Below, one piece after another: positions 54,725 through 64,000 of a stretch of 64,000 nucleotides of DNA. Location: NCBI RefSeq assembly GCF_001704415.2, contig NC_030831.1, positions 45,368,134-45,432,133 of the forward strand, in the 5' to 3' direction. A program made the translations under genes and the position numbers. Positions within the stretch are counted from its first letter, which is position 1. The number at the start of each line of letters is the position of its first letter. The stretch is from Capra hircus (taxonomy: Eukaryota > Chordata > Mammalia > Artiodactyla > Bovidae). Under the pieces are notes generated by a model. It ran no database searches, was not told the origin of the DNA, and worked only from the letters and a program-made list of their open reading frames with translations.

Positions 54725-55104
54725 GATCAAAGCATGCAGAATAATTTTGGCTCTGTAGAGAGGTGGTTCTGAAGCGAAATCCCTGTTTGTAGTCAGAGCC
54801 AGCCTCATGTTCAGGCAGAATTCACCATTGCTTATGCGATGGAACATGAAGGGCAGTGAAAAGAACTTTAAATTCCGCTGGAATGTATTTCTCTCATAAG
54901 TGCCTAAAAATTGCATCAGTTGAGAGTAAGAGTATACTTGGATGAGGTAGCATGACTTATCTTCGGCTTTTTTAAGACAAAAATCCAAAAGGAATTTTTC
55001 ATAATTGCTGTGGATTAATGTTAGGTTGTTTTCCTTCCAGGGAAAGTCTGAGGTGAAATGGACACTGGAATCAATGCAGGGCGGGAGATTAAAATGGAAA
55101 CGTG

Positions 55105-55322
55105 GGTGGGGTTAAGATATATACATGGCTATAGAAGAAATAGCTAACCAACAAGGTCCTACTGTATAGCACAGGGACCTATACCCAGTATATTGTAATA
55201 ATTTATAATGGGAAAAAATCTGAAAAAATAGATATATGTATGTTAACTGAACCACTTCGCTGTATACCTGAAGCAAACACAACATTGTAAATCAACTATA
55301 ATTCAATTAAAAAAATGATTCA
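55105..55322 (+). repeat. L1 LINE 3' UTR end
   Basis: 'agctaaccaacaaggtccta', 'ctgtatagcacagggaccta', 'ccacttcgctgtatacctga' and 'acaacattgtaaatcaacta' form the 3' terminal part of an older artiodactyl L1, followed by an A-rich tail. Confidence 0.9.
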
Positions 55323-56046
55323 ATAAGAAAAAAAAAGGAACATGGAGCAGGAGGGATACAAGGGGGTGGAGGAGAAAATGTAAGAAGCAAACATGCATTT
55401 TCCCAGGCGCCAGTCTTACCTGCAAGAAACTCGGTCCTCTCAAATCACCCAAAACATCAAGCTATCATTAAAAGCGTGACAAACCCCAAGCAAAACAAAT
55501 CAATGTTTCTGTTTTCATAAATTCAGAGAAAGTGATATTTCTTTTTCCCTCTTCAGCAGTCTCAAACACAGGGCAAATATTTTCCTACTACTCCATAAAT
55601 CTGGAGTCTGCTGAACTGTAGGGAATTTTCTCTTCAACCGTACTCCATAACAGCATCGAAAGAGAAAATAAAACCTCCGTACCAAAGGCATAGAATTTTA
55701 GAGCCAGCTGACTGGCTGGAGCCAGCCCTGGTTTCCAGTGAGTCTCAGCCAGCATCCTCCATTCCGAGCAGGCGAGGGCCTGGTAGGCTGTCTAGCAGGC
55801 TCCGTAAATCCCTCAGTTTTAGGGCCCCCTCGTGAAGCTGCCAGGCAGGTATATATTGTCCATGGAGCCTGAGGGCTCTGAGATATACGATCTGAAGTGG
55901 AGACTAGGAAGAGTATATAGTCAGGGAGATTTTTCTGCCTCAGTGACTGTTCCAGGTAATTGAAATGTACCCCTTTAAGGACGAGGGCCGTTCTGAAGTT
56001 TTAATTATTTAATAGGAAAGCTTTCTAAATGGTAGTGTGTGCCTCC
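55323..56046. other. Unique sequence, no gene seen
   Basis: No named repeat or exon recognised. Confidence 0.4.
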
Positions 56047-56114
56047 TTGAGAGCAGTGTGGTGGAAAACTTTGGAAGCAGGCAGCTTGACATTTGAATCC
56101 CAGCCCTACACTTA
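56047..56114 (+). repeat. MIR SINE, left piece
   Basis: 'gagcagtgtggtggaaaact' and 'gacatttgaatcccagccct' are the MIR 5' part. The copy is interrupted by a Bov-tA and resumes at 56325. Confidence 0.7.
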
Positions 56115-56314
56115 AAGGGGCTCAGAGGTAAAGAATCTGCCTGCCAATGAAGGAGACGAGGGTTTGAGCTCTTGATCAGGAAGATCCCCTGGAGGAGGAA
56201 GTGGCAACCCACTGCAGTGTTCTTGCCTGGGAAGTCCCATGAACAGAGGAGCCTGGTGGGCTACAGTCCACGGGGTCGAGAAGAGTCAGACACAGCTGAG
56301 CATGCACCTGAGCG
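56115..56314 (+). repeat. Bov-tA SINE inserted in MIR
   Basis: 'ggggctcagaggtaaagaat', 'cccactgcagtgttcttgcc' and 'gtcagacacagctgagcatg' identify the element. The 10-base 'cctacactta' occurs at 56105-56114 and 56315-56324. Confidence 0.92.
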
Positions 56315-56324
56315 CCTACACTTA

Positions 56325-56460
56325 CGAAGTGAATAAATCTGCAGAGGTTTTTGTGGGGCATTTTTTTGTTTTTAACATCACTGGACTTGAATTTCCTCAC
56401 TTTCAAAATGGGATAATGCCTAATTCACAGATTTTTGTGAAATACGGATGAGGCAGATAG
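56325..56460 (+). repeat. MIR SINE, right piece
   Basis: 'gaatttcctcactttcaaaa', 'tgggataatgcctaattcac' and 'gtgaaatacggatgagg' complete the MIR begun at 56047. Confidence 0.75.
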
Positions 56461-56894
56461 CCAGCTGTCCCCTACGTGCTCAGTACACGATCTCTGCTAT
56501 TGTTGACATCTTTGTGATTATCCCTCCCCCTCTAAAACAAAACATGCTGAACATGCATTAACTTCCCACGTCCCTCGTGGTGATTATGTCTGATAAGTGC
56601 CCACTTTTATGATGTGCTGTAATACAGAATGCCCTTGGGAACTGGGAAGTTCCCACATCTCCAAATAAACAGCCCATCTGCTCTGCTTGCACAGTGGCTC
56701 GGCCGTCTTCTCCTTCCCGTGAGCCACAGATCACGAATTCACTGCAGTGAAGCTGGGTTCTCTCTCACCTGGGTTCCCTGTAAATGGGGCACCCTAGGGA
56801 GCAGTAGGGTAGAGGGGTGAGGCACCCTTTCAGAAAGACTGAACTCCACACTCGGCTCCCTCAGCCAGCAGTCAGGTGGCCACAGCCTCAGGGA

Positions 56895-57025
56895 AGCAGA
56901 CCACGATGATGGCCCCAACCTCGCAGGGGTGATGGTGAGAATTAAGGGAGACAATTCAGATGAAGCCTCTGACATAGTGTTTGGTGCATTGTAGAGACTC
57001 AGTAAACGACAGCTTTTATTATTAA
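56895..57025 (+). repeat. MIR SINE 3' half
   Basis: 'gatggtgagaattaagggag', 'tgacatagtgtttggtgcat' and 'agagactcagtaaacgacag' are the MIR 3' portion. Confidence 0.65.
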
Positions 57026-57114
57026 CGAAAGGACACAGGGGAACAACCAAGGTCGTTCAACACGCCGCTTGACACTCGACCCAAAAGTGAGCCACAAACT
57101 GGTCATAGCTGGGT

Positions 57115-57331
57115 TTGTGTGTCTCAGGTGGTAAAGAATCTGCCTGTAGTGCAGGCAACCCGGGGTTCATTCCCTGGGTCGGGAAGATCCCCTGGAGAAG
57201 CCCATGGCTACCCACTCCAGTATTCTATTCTGGACTGAAAAGTTCTGTGGACAGAGGAGCCTGGCAGGCTACAGTCCATGGGATGGCTAAGAGTAGGACA
57301 CGACGTAACGACGAACACTTTCACTTTCTAT
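57115..57331 (+). repeat. Bov-tA SINE
   Basis: 'ctcaggtggtaaagaatctg', 'ggggttcattccctgggtcg' (box B) and 'ggacagaggagcctggcagg' identify a full, moderately diverged copy ending 'aacactttcactttc'. Confidence 0.92.
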
Positions 57332-57924
57332 TGCCCTTCAGTCATCTTTTTGGTGTACTTCTGTCTCCTCTGGGGCCTTCCACCTGCTGAGTGAGACAGC
57401 ACCACAGAGCGTGTAGGTAACCCCCCACTGTGAGGTGGAGTCTGGTGGCGGGTGAGCCGCTAACCCCCAGGCACCAAGGTCCCAATGAGATAATGCCGCA
57501 CTGGGTCCACAGCGGGGCGGGAGGTGCCTGCCTTGCCGTGAGCTCGTGACACACGCCAGCCCTCAGCGAAAGGCTCATTGAACAGAGTAAGCTCTCTATG
57601 ACAGGACTTTGCTTTAGATTTGATGAAAAGTATATCTGTGCCCAGAACCAGCTGAGCTGAGCAGAGTTGAGCAGGCTCAAGCAGCCCAAGGTACGAGCTC
57701 TGCCTGGCCTTTGCTCAATAGCTCTGATAACTGGGATGCTTCATAAGGTTATCTGACTGGTTGGGAGAACGTATTTTTAAATAAATGAGAATACCAGAAG
57801 ACATTAGAATTCGAACACCTAATAACTGAGCGACCTGGGCAGAATCATTTGTCTTTCTGGAGGGTAAGTTCCCTCATTAAAGGGCAACAAGTACCAAGGC
57901 TCCCCAGCAGGGACATGGGGTGAA
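57332..57924. other. Unique sequence, no gene seen
   Basis: No named repeat. The 115-codon minus frame at 57342-57689 has no domain. Confidence 0.4.
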
Positions 57925-58095
57925 AAGTAACATGGGGCCTTATCTAGAGCCAGAAAACCTGAATTCCTATCTGGCCTTTTCTCCCTACTAGCTGGCTGAC
58001 TTTGGGTATCTTCCTCAGTCTCACCGAACTCAAATTTCCCAGCTCCAAAATGAGGGACTTGGCCTAAAGATCCTCCCCAGTCCTTGTCAACTCTG
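57925..58095 (+). repeat. MIR SINE
   Basis: 'cctgaattcctatctggcct', 'ctagctggctgactttgggt' and 'tttcccagctccaaaatgag' follow MIR order. Confidence 0.75.
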
Positions 58096-58336
58096 AAATC
58101 CCACTGGCTTCTCAGAGGGAAACGGGGGTCGTCCCCGTGATAGAGTTTACGGAACTCCACGGCATCCTATCACTGCAAGGCCACTCCCAGCCTGGGGGTA
58201 CCAAACACTGTCAGCTTCCAGTGAGGTCATGTGGGTGAATTAGCTTCAGTATTTCAAACCAGGCAGATTAAAATTCTACTTTTTAAAAAAAGAAACAAAG
58301 AAATTAAAAACTTGATCGTACATTAAGGTGTAGGGC

Positions 58337-58366
58337 TGTGTGTCTGTGTGTGCGTGCACGCACGTG
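58337..58366. repeat. TG/CG-rich alternating simple repeat
   Basis: 'tgtgtctgtgtgtgcgtgc' continuing into 'acgcacgtgg', alternating purine-pyrimidine. Confidence 0.8.
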
Positions 58367-58789
58367 GTGGAGGTACTCTGTGCAACTTACAATTTCTATT
58401 TCAGCTGCTCATTTCTCACCAGTGTGAAAGGCTGGAAAGTCTGGAGGGACAGTTGCAAATCTGCCCAATGTCAATTCCCCTCGTAGAGCGGTCCATCTTC
58501 TTTGGAGTGTGTGTGTGACCTTTGCAGGTTGTCACATCCTGGGCACGGCACCAAGCAGTCCTCCAAGGGGGCTGGAGTGGAGGAGCAGGTCCTGAGCCGT
58601 GGGGCGGTGAGCGGCAGTTTCCGGGCCCTGTGCCAACCTCCAGATAATTGCCAGCAGCGGGAGAGAGGTAGTCGAGGTTGGCAGAACCTATCTCTGACAG
58701 ATCGATGGGCACCTTCTCACCACTGCAGCATTGTGGCAGGGAGGAGAGCTGGAAAGCTGAGATGCATGTGGGGAGGCAGGCGGAAGAGT

Positions 58790-58985
58790 CAGGATGAGGG
58801 AGATGGGCAGAAAACAGACAATGAAGGGAGAGCGAGAGAACCAACAGAAAAGCAAGAGCTAGGATCACAGACATATGAGCTAGAGAGCAAAAAAAAAAAT
58901 ACAGATTCGTAGAGTAAGACAGGTGGGGGAGAGACAAAGACCGAGAGAGAACCTCAGACACAAAAAGAAAAGAAGAGAGCGAGCT
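58790..58985. repeat. Purine-rich low-complexity tract
   Basis: The plus strand is about three-quarters A+G ('gagagcgagagaacc', 'aaaagaaaagaagagagcga'). It accounts for the long overlapping frames at 58416-58961 (minus) and 58502-58912 (plus). Confidence 0.8.
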
Positions 58986-59519
58986 CTGTCTCAGAGCACT
59001 ATCACATCATTAGCCTTGGGAATTGTTTGGGGTTTAATGAGAGGAGTAGAGGCCCCAGAGCCAACTGTATATATGTGAGGAGGGGAAAATAGGAGAAAGC
59101 CCCCAAACCTGCTGCACTTCCTCCTCGGGCCTTACTGTTGGCAGCTCGTGAAAGGAATTTAATGCAAGTCGCCAGCTTGCTTTGCATTCTGGTTTTGTCC
59201 CATCTCTCCCAGGCCCAGGCAGGGGAAGTGACTGGTAGAGCTTCCATGGTGGACCTCATTTGCCCTTGCCCTTTGCACTTCCTCTGGCCCAGAAAGTGAA
59301 AGAACCAAGACAAGGGGTGGACTCCCACAGGGGAGAAGCTGGGTGCTTGGCTAAGTGAGAAGCAGCCTTTCAGAGGGCACCCTCGAAGCATGTAGATGTG
59401 TGGGAAGGCAGGAAGTGGAAATTAATGTCAGATTGTAGATATCAGAGACCTCGATTGGATAGGAAATGGGAAGAAGAGCATTCTCCTAGCTTTCTAGATA
59501 CCTGAGATCTATCAGCAAG
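58986..59519. other. Unique sequence, no gene seen
   Basis: No named repeat. The 129-codon minus frame (59002-59391) has no recognisable domain. Confidence 0.4.
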
Positions 59520-59690
59520 AGGAATGACTAGCACTTACTGAGCCCTTCATCATGAGCCAGAACTTCACATTAGCTGTGCATGTTGTCAGCCATGCCATGA
59601 TAAAATCTGTCATTTTTTAGCCCTATTTTGTACATGAGCCCTGCAGCCTGATTTCACGTGCTTGTTCCAGGAAGGCCAAAGCTTACTGGT
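59520..59690 (-). repeat. MIR SINE, diverged
   Basis: 'gactagcacttactgagccc', 'atcatgagccagaacttcac' and 'cctattttgtacatgagccc' follow reverse MIR order. Confidence 0.55.
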
Positions 59691-59770
59691 TTGCACCAAG
59701 GTGCACAGACTTACTTATGTATGATAATATTCACTGGCCTCCATTTTTGCCTGAGACTGTGCTAGAACTT

Positions 59771-60201
59771 CAGTCAGTTCAGTTCAGTTCAGTCGCTCAG
59801 TCGTGTCTGACTCTTTGTGACCCCATGAATTGCAGCACACCAGGCCTCCCTGTCCATCACCAACTCCCGGAGTTCACCCAAAGTCATGTCCATCAAGTCG
59901 GTGATGCCATCCAGCCATCTCATCCTCTGTCATCCCCTTCTCCTCCTGCCCCCAATCCCTCCCAGCATCAGGGTCTTTTCCAATGAGTCAGTTCTTCACA
60001 TCAGGTGGCCAAAGTATTGGAGTTCCAGCTTCAGCATCAGTCCTTCCAATGAACACCCAGGACTGATCTCCTTTAGGATGGACTGGTTGGACCTCCTTGC
60101 AGTTCAAGGAACTCTCAAGAGTCTTCTCCAGCATCACAGTTCAAAAGCATCAATTCTTTGGTGCTCAGCTTTCTTCACCGTCCAATCCTCACATCCATGC
60201 G
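59771..60201 (-). mobile_element. BovB LINE 3' end
   Basis: About 430 bases of the BovB terminus on the minus strand, ending in the '(gaactgaactgaactgactg)' tail at the left. A 7-base duplication 'agaactt' flanks it (59764-59770 and 60202-60208). It is among the least diverged BovB copies here; frames at 59717-60359 are its antisense shadows. Confidence 0.93.
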
Positions 60202-60208
60202 AGAACTT

Positions 60209-61107
60209 AGTTAATAGGAAAGTGGGGTGGTGGTTGGGGATGAAGAGGGGACAGAAAAAAAAGATGTTGGACAATGACAAAGGGAGACAGCAGAGCTGCA
60301 CTCAGGGGTCTGGTATCTACTGCGGGGAGGATGGTGTGTTCATCAGTGGCTCTTATTAATATGAGTTGTCGGGGATGAAGGCTGAAAGATGCACTATGAG
60401 GCATCCCCAGAGCATGCCACTTTCTGAATGGGCATGACAGGCCTGCCACGTGGCAGGAGTTCTATCTGAGCCAGGCCTTGAGGCATGAGTTCCAAACATG
60501 AGATTGTGAAGTCAAAGAGAAGGTGATCTCCAGAGGGATGGAATTGCCCAGGCAAAGGCACAGAGGCTGCAGAAACAGGCTAAGATTGGAGTAACTTAGC
60601 TCCTATTTTGAGCAAGCTGGGGAGTATAAGAGATGAAACTAGATGGGTAGATTGAGGCTTCACTGAGGAGAGGGTTAAATTCAGATGCAGCAGGCAGTGA
60701 TGGAAGATGTCTGAGAAGAAAGAGTGGCAGCCCAGCCCTCTGTGTGATCCTGTGAACCAATGCACGGCCACATTCCCTGGTTCTTTCAGTCAACAAACAT
60801 CCATCGAGCATACCACTGCATGCCTAACCCTGTGGAGACAGATGGGCACACCAGCGAACAAAGGAGGCAGAATTCCCTGCCTCGTGGAGCTCTCATTCTT
60901 GCAAGGGCACACGCATTTTATGCCTTATCTACCAATAATGGGATATTGGCCATGCAGGCAGGACTTTTTCGATTCATAAGCCAACAGGAATCAACCCCCT
61001 AGGAGACTGCAGTGCTGCTTTGTGAAGACACCTGGTCTTGGGCAGCTGAGCAACCAAGCAAAGGCATCTGGGACCTATGATGAGACAAGTTACAGACAGA
61101 AGGGGTT
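60209..61107. other. Mostly unique; weak old-repeat traces
   Basis: Around 60780-60910 'cagtcaacaaacatccatcg' and 'cctgcctcgtggagctctca' recall the same old mammalian repeat as 48598-48890. No gene is evident. Confidence 0.4.
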
Positions 61108-61470
61108 ATATTAGCAGGACTCTCTTGATTGCAATTAACAAATTAAACTGGCTTGAGTAAAAGTTGATTTACAGGCTCATGTAGCCAACTCCAGAAAAAA
61201 CACCGGTGGGAGCTGGCTTCATGAATAACGAGGTTCTATCTCTGTTTACACTTCTCTGCGGGTGTTATGTCATTTCCTCAAAGCGGCTATTGTTGAGGAT
61301 TTGGCATCAGCCCCTACAGCTTCATATCCTGACGGTTCAATAGCCAGGCGGGAAAGTTGGCTTCCTCTGTCCAGCTCTGCTTGGAAATTCCTAGGGAAGG
61401 GTTCTGGCTGGCCTAGTTTGGGTCACATGGGCATCTCTTGGGCCAATCTGATAGCCAAGGAGATAAGGTT
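61108..61470 (+). repeat. Possible old interspersed repeat (family not assigned)
   Basis: 'gcaattaacaaattaaactg', 'gcttgagtaaaagttgattt', 'acaggctcatgtagccaact' and 'ggtcacatgggcatctcttg' fit a dispersed mammalian repeat theme with 'aactcaaactggcttaagcaaa'. I cannot name the family securely. The 98-codon frame at 61262-61558 lies inside it. Confidence 0.4.
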
Positions 61471-62690
61471 CCACGATGCAGCCAAGCTAGTTACCGGTTC
61501 CCCTTTATGGCTGATAGAGATAGAAGAGGGAAGAGAAATAATAGATATCTGCCACTAGGATTGTGACAACTTAAAACCCACCTATTTTTTTAATGGGCAA
61601 TTATGTTGAGGGATGACCCCAGCATCTCTCAAATACATAATAAAGGGTCACTTCTACTCAATTAGTCTAGGGCATTATTACTGCTCTCTCCACTCCACCC
61701 TCACAAATGATAAAGTGACACCGTTGAACAATTTAGAAAAAGTAAAAATGCAATTTGAATAAACTCTAGGAAAAAGATAAAGTGGAGGATTTCAAAGATA
61801 CAGTGGGAGGGGGCGTGAGAGTGGGATGGGAGAGTGGGGTCATTCAGAACCAAACCAGGTACCTACAAGTTCCAGGGCTCACAGAGCTGCAGGCACAGAG
61901 CCTCCTGCCTGCAATCCCAGAGTATCAAGGCAGGACTGGTGCTGACTCTCATACCAGCCACCACCCCCACCTCCCAGCAGGATTGGGAAAGTTGGTCAGG
62001 GACAGTGCCTTCAGCTAGAGACTCTTCATTAGCTGAGAAGGCCAGCCCTGCAGGAAATCCCAAGCTGAGGAACAAGAACAATTTGAAAAGATGCAGGAGG
62101 CCTTAAGCCAGAATGGTTCTCCAGGGGGTGGCAGGGCTAAGTGGAAACTCAGGCAAAGAAAACCAAAGGGGATGGAGTGAGGCCATTATTCAGGAGAGAA
62201 AAAGAATGCGTACCATCGGGGGGGAGGGCGGTATCCTCACAAGGCAGGGGAAATCAAAAGCAAAATAAGAAGACATTTTAACAAAAATCAATGTTTTAAA
62301 AATACATTCTTAGACTTCCAGAGAGAAGTTCTAGAAACTTGAGGTAGAGACACAGCTTTCTCTATATAAAGAATATCACACTGGAAACAAAAACCAGAAG
62401 CCTAGCCCCGCTTGCACCAGTGATGTATCAACTTTATTTCCTTGTTTGCACGTGAGCTGACAGTCTCCATCTTGCATACAGCATCATGTGGGGGGTCCAC
62501 TGAGATGATGGCTAGGGAAGAAGTTCTTAAAATATTAAACAACTCTATTGTAATTAATTAGGCTAGGTGAATAATTAGGAAATGACAGTTAGAAATTGGG
62601 TCACCATAATCCTGCAAGAGAGGGGGACAGTGAAGGAGACTGTTTAAAGCTCAGGTGAGCTGGCATCTTCAGATGCTATATTTTTTAAAA
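61471..62690. other. Unique sequence, no gene seen
   Basis: No named repeat. A G-rich run 'cggggggggagggcgg' lies near 62218-62233. Overlapping frames at 61782-62106 lack domains. Confidence 0.4.
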
Positions 62691-63635
62691 AGTGTATATG
62701 CTTTCTGAGTACCTATTATATTCTTGGTCCCTTGAAAGATGCCAAGGACATGTAGAAGAAGCCCAAGATAGTATTCCTGAGGCTTACTGTCTATCTTATG
62801 AGATAAACTTGTCCTAATAAATGCAATTCGTAGCATGAATTATGATAAAGCCAAGCTGGGTGTTGGTGATAAATATCAGAGTAGAGATCACGGGCTAGTG
62901 CACCAGAGAGAGCTGCCCTTACAGTTGCTCTGGAAGCTGGATTTGGATAAATAAGCGGAGAAAGGGGAAAGAAAGAACATGAGGAAGACGATTAAGATGC
63001 ATGTGAGCAAGGCCATGGTGATAGCATGTGTACGTGGCAAGTTGGGAGGCGTTTTTGGTGACTAAAACAATGCATGAGACGGGAGTGATGGACAGCAGTG
63101 CTGGGAAAGATGTCATGTCCAGTCTCAGAAAAGTCTTGACATCAGTTGAGGGAATCAGTCGTAAAGGAGAGGAAATCTATTGGAGACCTTGGAGCAAAGG
63201 GGCTGGATTGACCCAGTGATGCTTTAGGAAGATAGGTGCAGGCGCCAAATGCTGAATTAACAGGAGGAGTGGGCTGGTGGCAAAATACTCAGAGAAGAGA
63301 GGCTCAGGAGGGCAAGAGGTGATGGCTGGGTGCTACACAGAGGGAATGGAAAATAAGAAAGAGATAGCAGGACTTAATAACTAGGTGCATATGAAGAATG
63401 AGGGATGATATGGGGTAAAGATACCTCAGTTGCCTCAATGCTGAAGAAACTGGATTAGTGACAGTAAGGTATAGGCTGTGTGCTATGTCCTGCGCCTGGC
63501 AGGGTTTGAAGGCGAAGAATGCTTCCCGGAAAAGCGGCATGATTACGAAGTGTTAAAGTTTACCTCTGTCTGCACCAGATAGAGTAAAGAGCATTCAGAG
63601 AGAGGAAACAGTACGGGCTGAAATAAAGGCAGGCA
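62691..63635. other. Old-repeat traces and unique sequence, no gene seen
   Basis: 'ctgagtacctattatattct' with 'tgaaagatgccaaggaca' at 62705-62755 again recalls the old repeat at 48598. The rest is not recognised. Confidence 0.35.
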
Positions 63636-63903
63636 GTCAGTCAGTCAGTTCAGTCGCTCAGTCATGCCCGACTCGGCGACCCCATGGACTGCAGCACGCC
63701 AGGCCTCCCTGTCCATCATCAACACCCAGAGCTCACTCAAACTCATGTCCATTGAGTCGGTGATGCCATCCAGCCATCTCATCCTCTGTCCTCGCCTCCT
63801 CCAGCCTTCAATCTTTCCCAGCATCAGGCTCTTTTCAAAGGAGTCAGCTCTTCACCTCAGGTGGCCAAAGTATTGGAGTTTCAGCTTCGGCATCAGTCTG
63901 ATG
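63636..63903 (-). mobile_element. BovB LINE 3' end
   Basis: About 270 bases of the minus-strand BovB terminus with a 'cagtcagtcagtcagttcag' tail at the left. It is 5'-truncated near 'cggcatcagtctgatgctg'. Low divergence. Confidence 0.92.
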
Positions 63904-64000
63904 CTGCAGATGCTGTTGCTGAAACAAAAGCAAGGAGGTATGAAAAAGAGAACTCCCAGTTGCAGGATGTCTCTGAATATGGGAAGAGTGGGAGAAGGCT

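Noticed and set aside
58416..58961. 181-codon minus frame with a hydrophobic N-terminal region
   Set aside because: It lies opposite a purine-rich low-complexity tract, overlaps a 136-codon frame on the other strand and has no recognisable domain. The leucine/serine run follows from composition.
62210..62235. G-run as a quadruplex site
   Set aside because: Runs are not arranged as four separated G-tracts with short loops, so a stable quadruplex is not supported.

Overview
The window is mammalian nuclear DNA from a ruminant, most likely a bovid. The diagnosis rests on interspersed repeats. There are about 15 tRNA-Glu-headed Bov-tA SINEs, several Bov-A monomers, two Bov-A2 dimers with the typical CAG-rich tail, and at least seven BovB (RTE-clade) LINE copies. 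An artiodactyl-type L1 is also present. Older layers shared with other placental mammals are MIR, L2-like, MER20 and MaLR/MLT1 LTR sequences. Spacing is typical of intergenic or deep intronic sequence. No operons, bacterial genes, rRNA or CRISPR arrays are present.

No complete protein-coding gene can be supported. Nearly all open frames of 60-195 codons are antisense or shadow frames of SINE/LINE copies, or unrecognisable chance frames. The only unique sequence that looks like part of a gene is a minus-strand candidate terminal exon (or retrocopy end) at 15450-15960. It has an acceptor-like junction, 38 open codons, a stop, a long UTR-like stretch and a polyadenylation hexamer. Genuine but dead coding remnants are pieces of BovB reverse transcriptase (4835-5530, 28026-28725, 48205-48549, 49016-49228) and L1 ORF2 (36232-36745).

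Layout. 1-3052: old MIR, then three minus-strand Bov-tA SINEs. 3053-7410: a near-full-length, decayed minus-strand BovB interrupted by a tRNA-Gly-like pseudogene, a Bov-tA and a Bov-A. 7411-27240: repeat-poor, with L2/MIR, one L1 3' end, an MLT1 LTR, the candidate exon and a long imperfect hairpin at 23337-23398. 27240-34100: SINE-dense, with a BovB fragment. 34100-38330: a nested MIR / MaLR LTR / 5'-inverted L1 stack. 38330-44000: mostly unique, with candidate conserved non-coding blocks. 44800-49430: SINEs and two BovB 3' ends in opposite orientation, one of which splits a MER20. 49430-56000: mostly unique, with a GC-rich 62-bp tandem duplication. 56000-64000: MIRs, Bov-tA and two further BovB ends.

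The most useful leads are the candidate terminal exon, the 27-position hairpin, the nested L1 twin-priming event, the inverted BovB pair with MER20 disruption, and several unique AT-rich blocks that look like candidate regulatory elements. Family assignments were made by recognising consensus sequence from memory. Boundaries are approximate to about 10-20 bases except where target-site duplications fix them.
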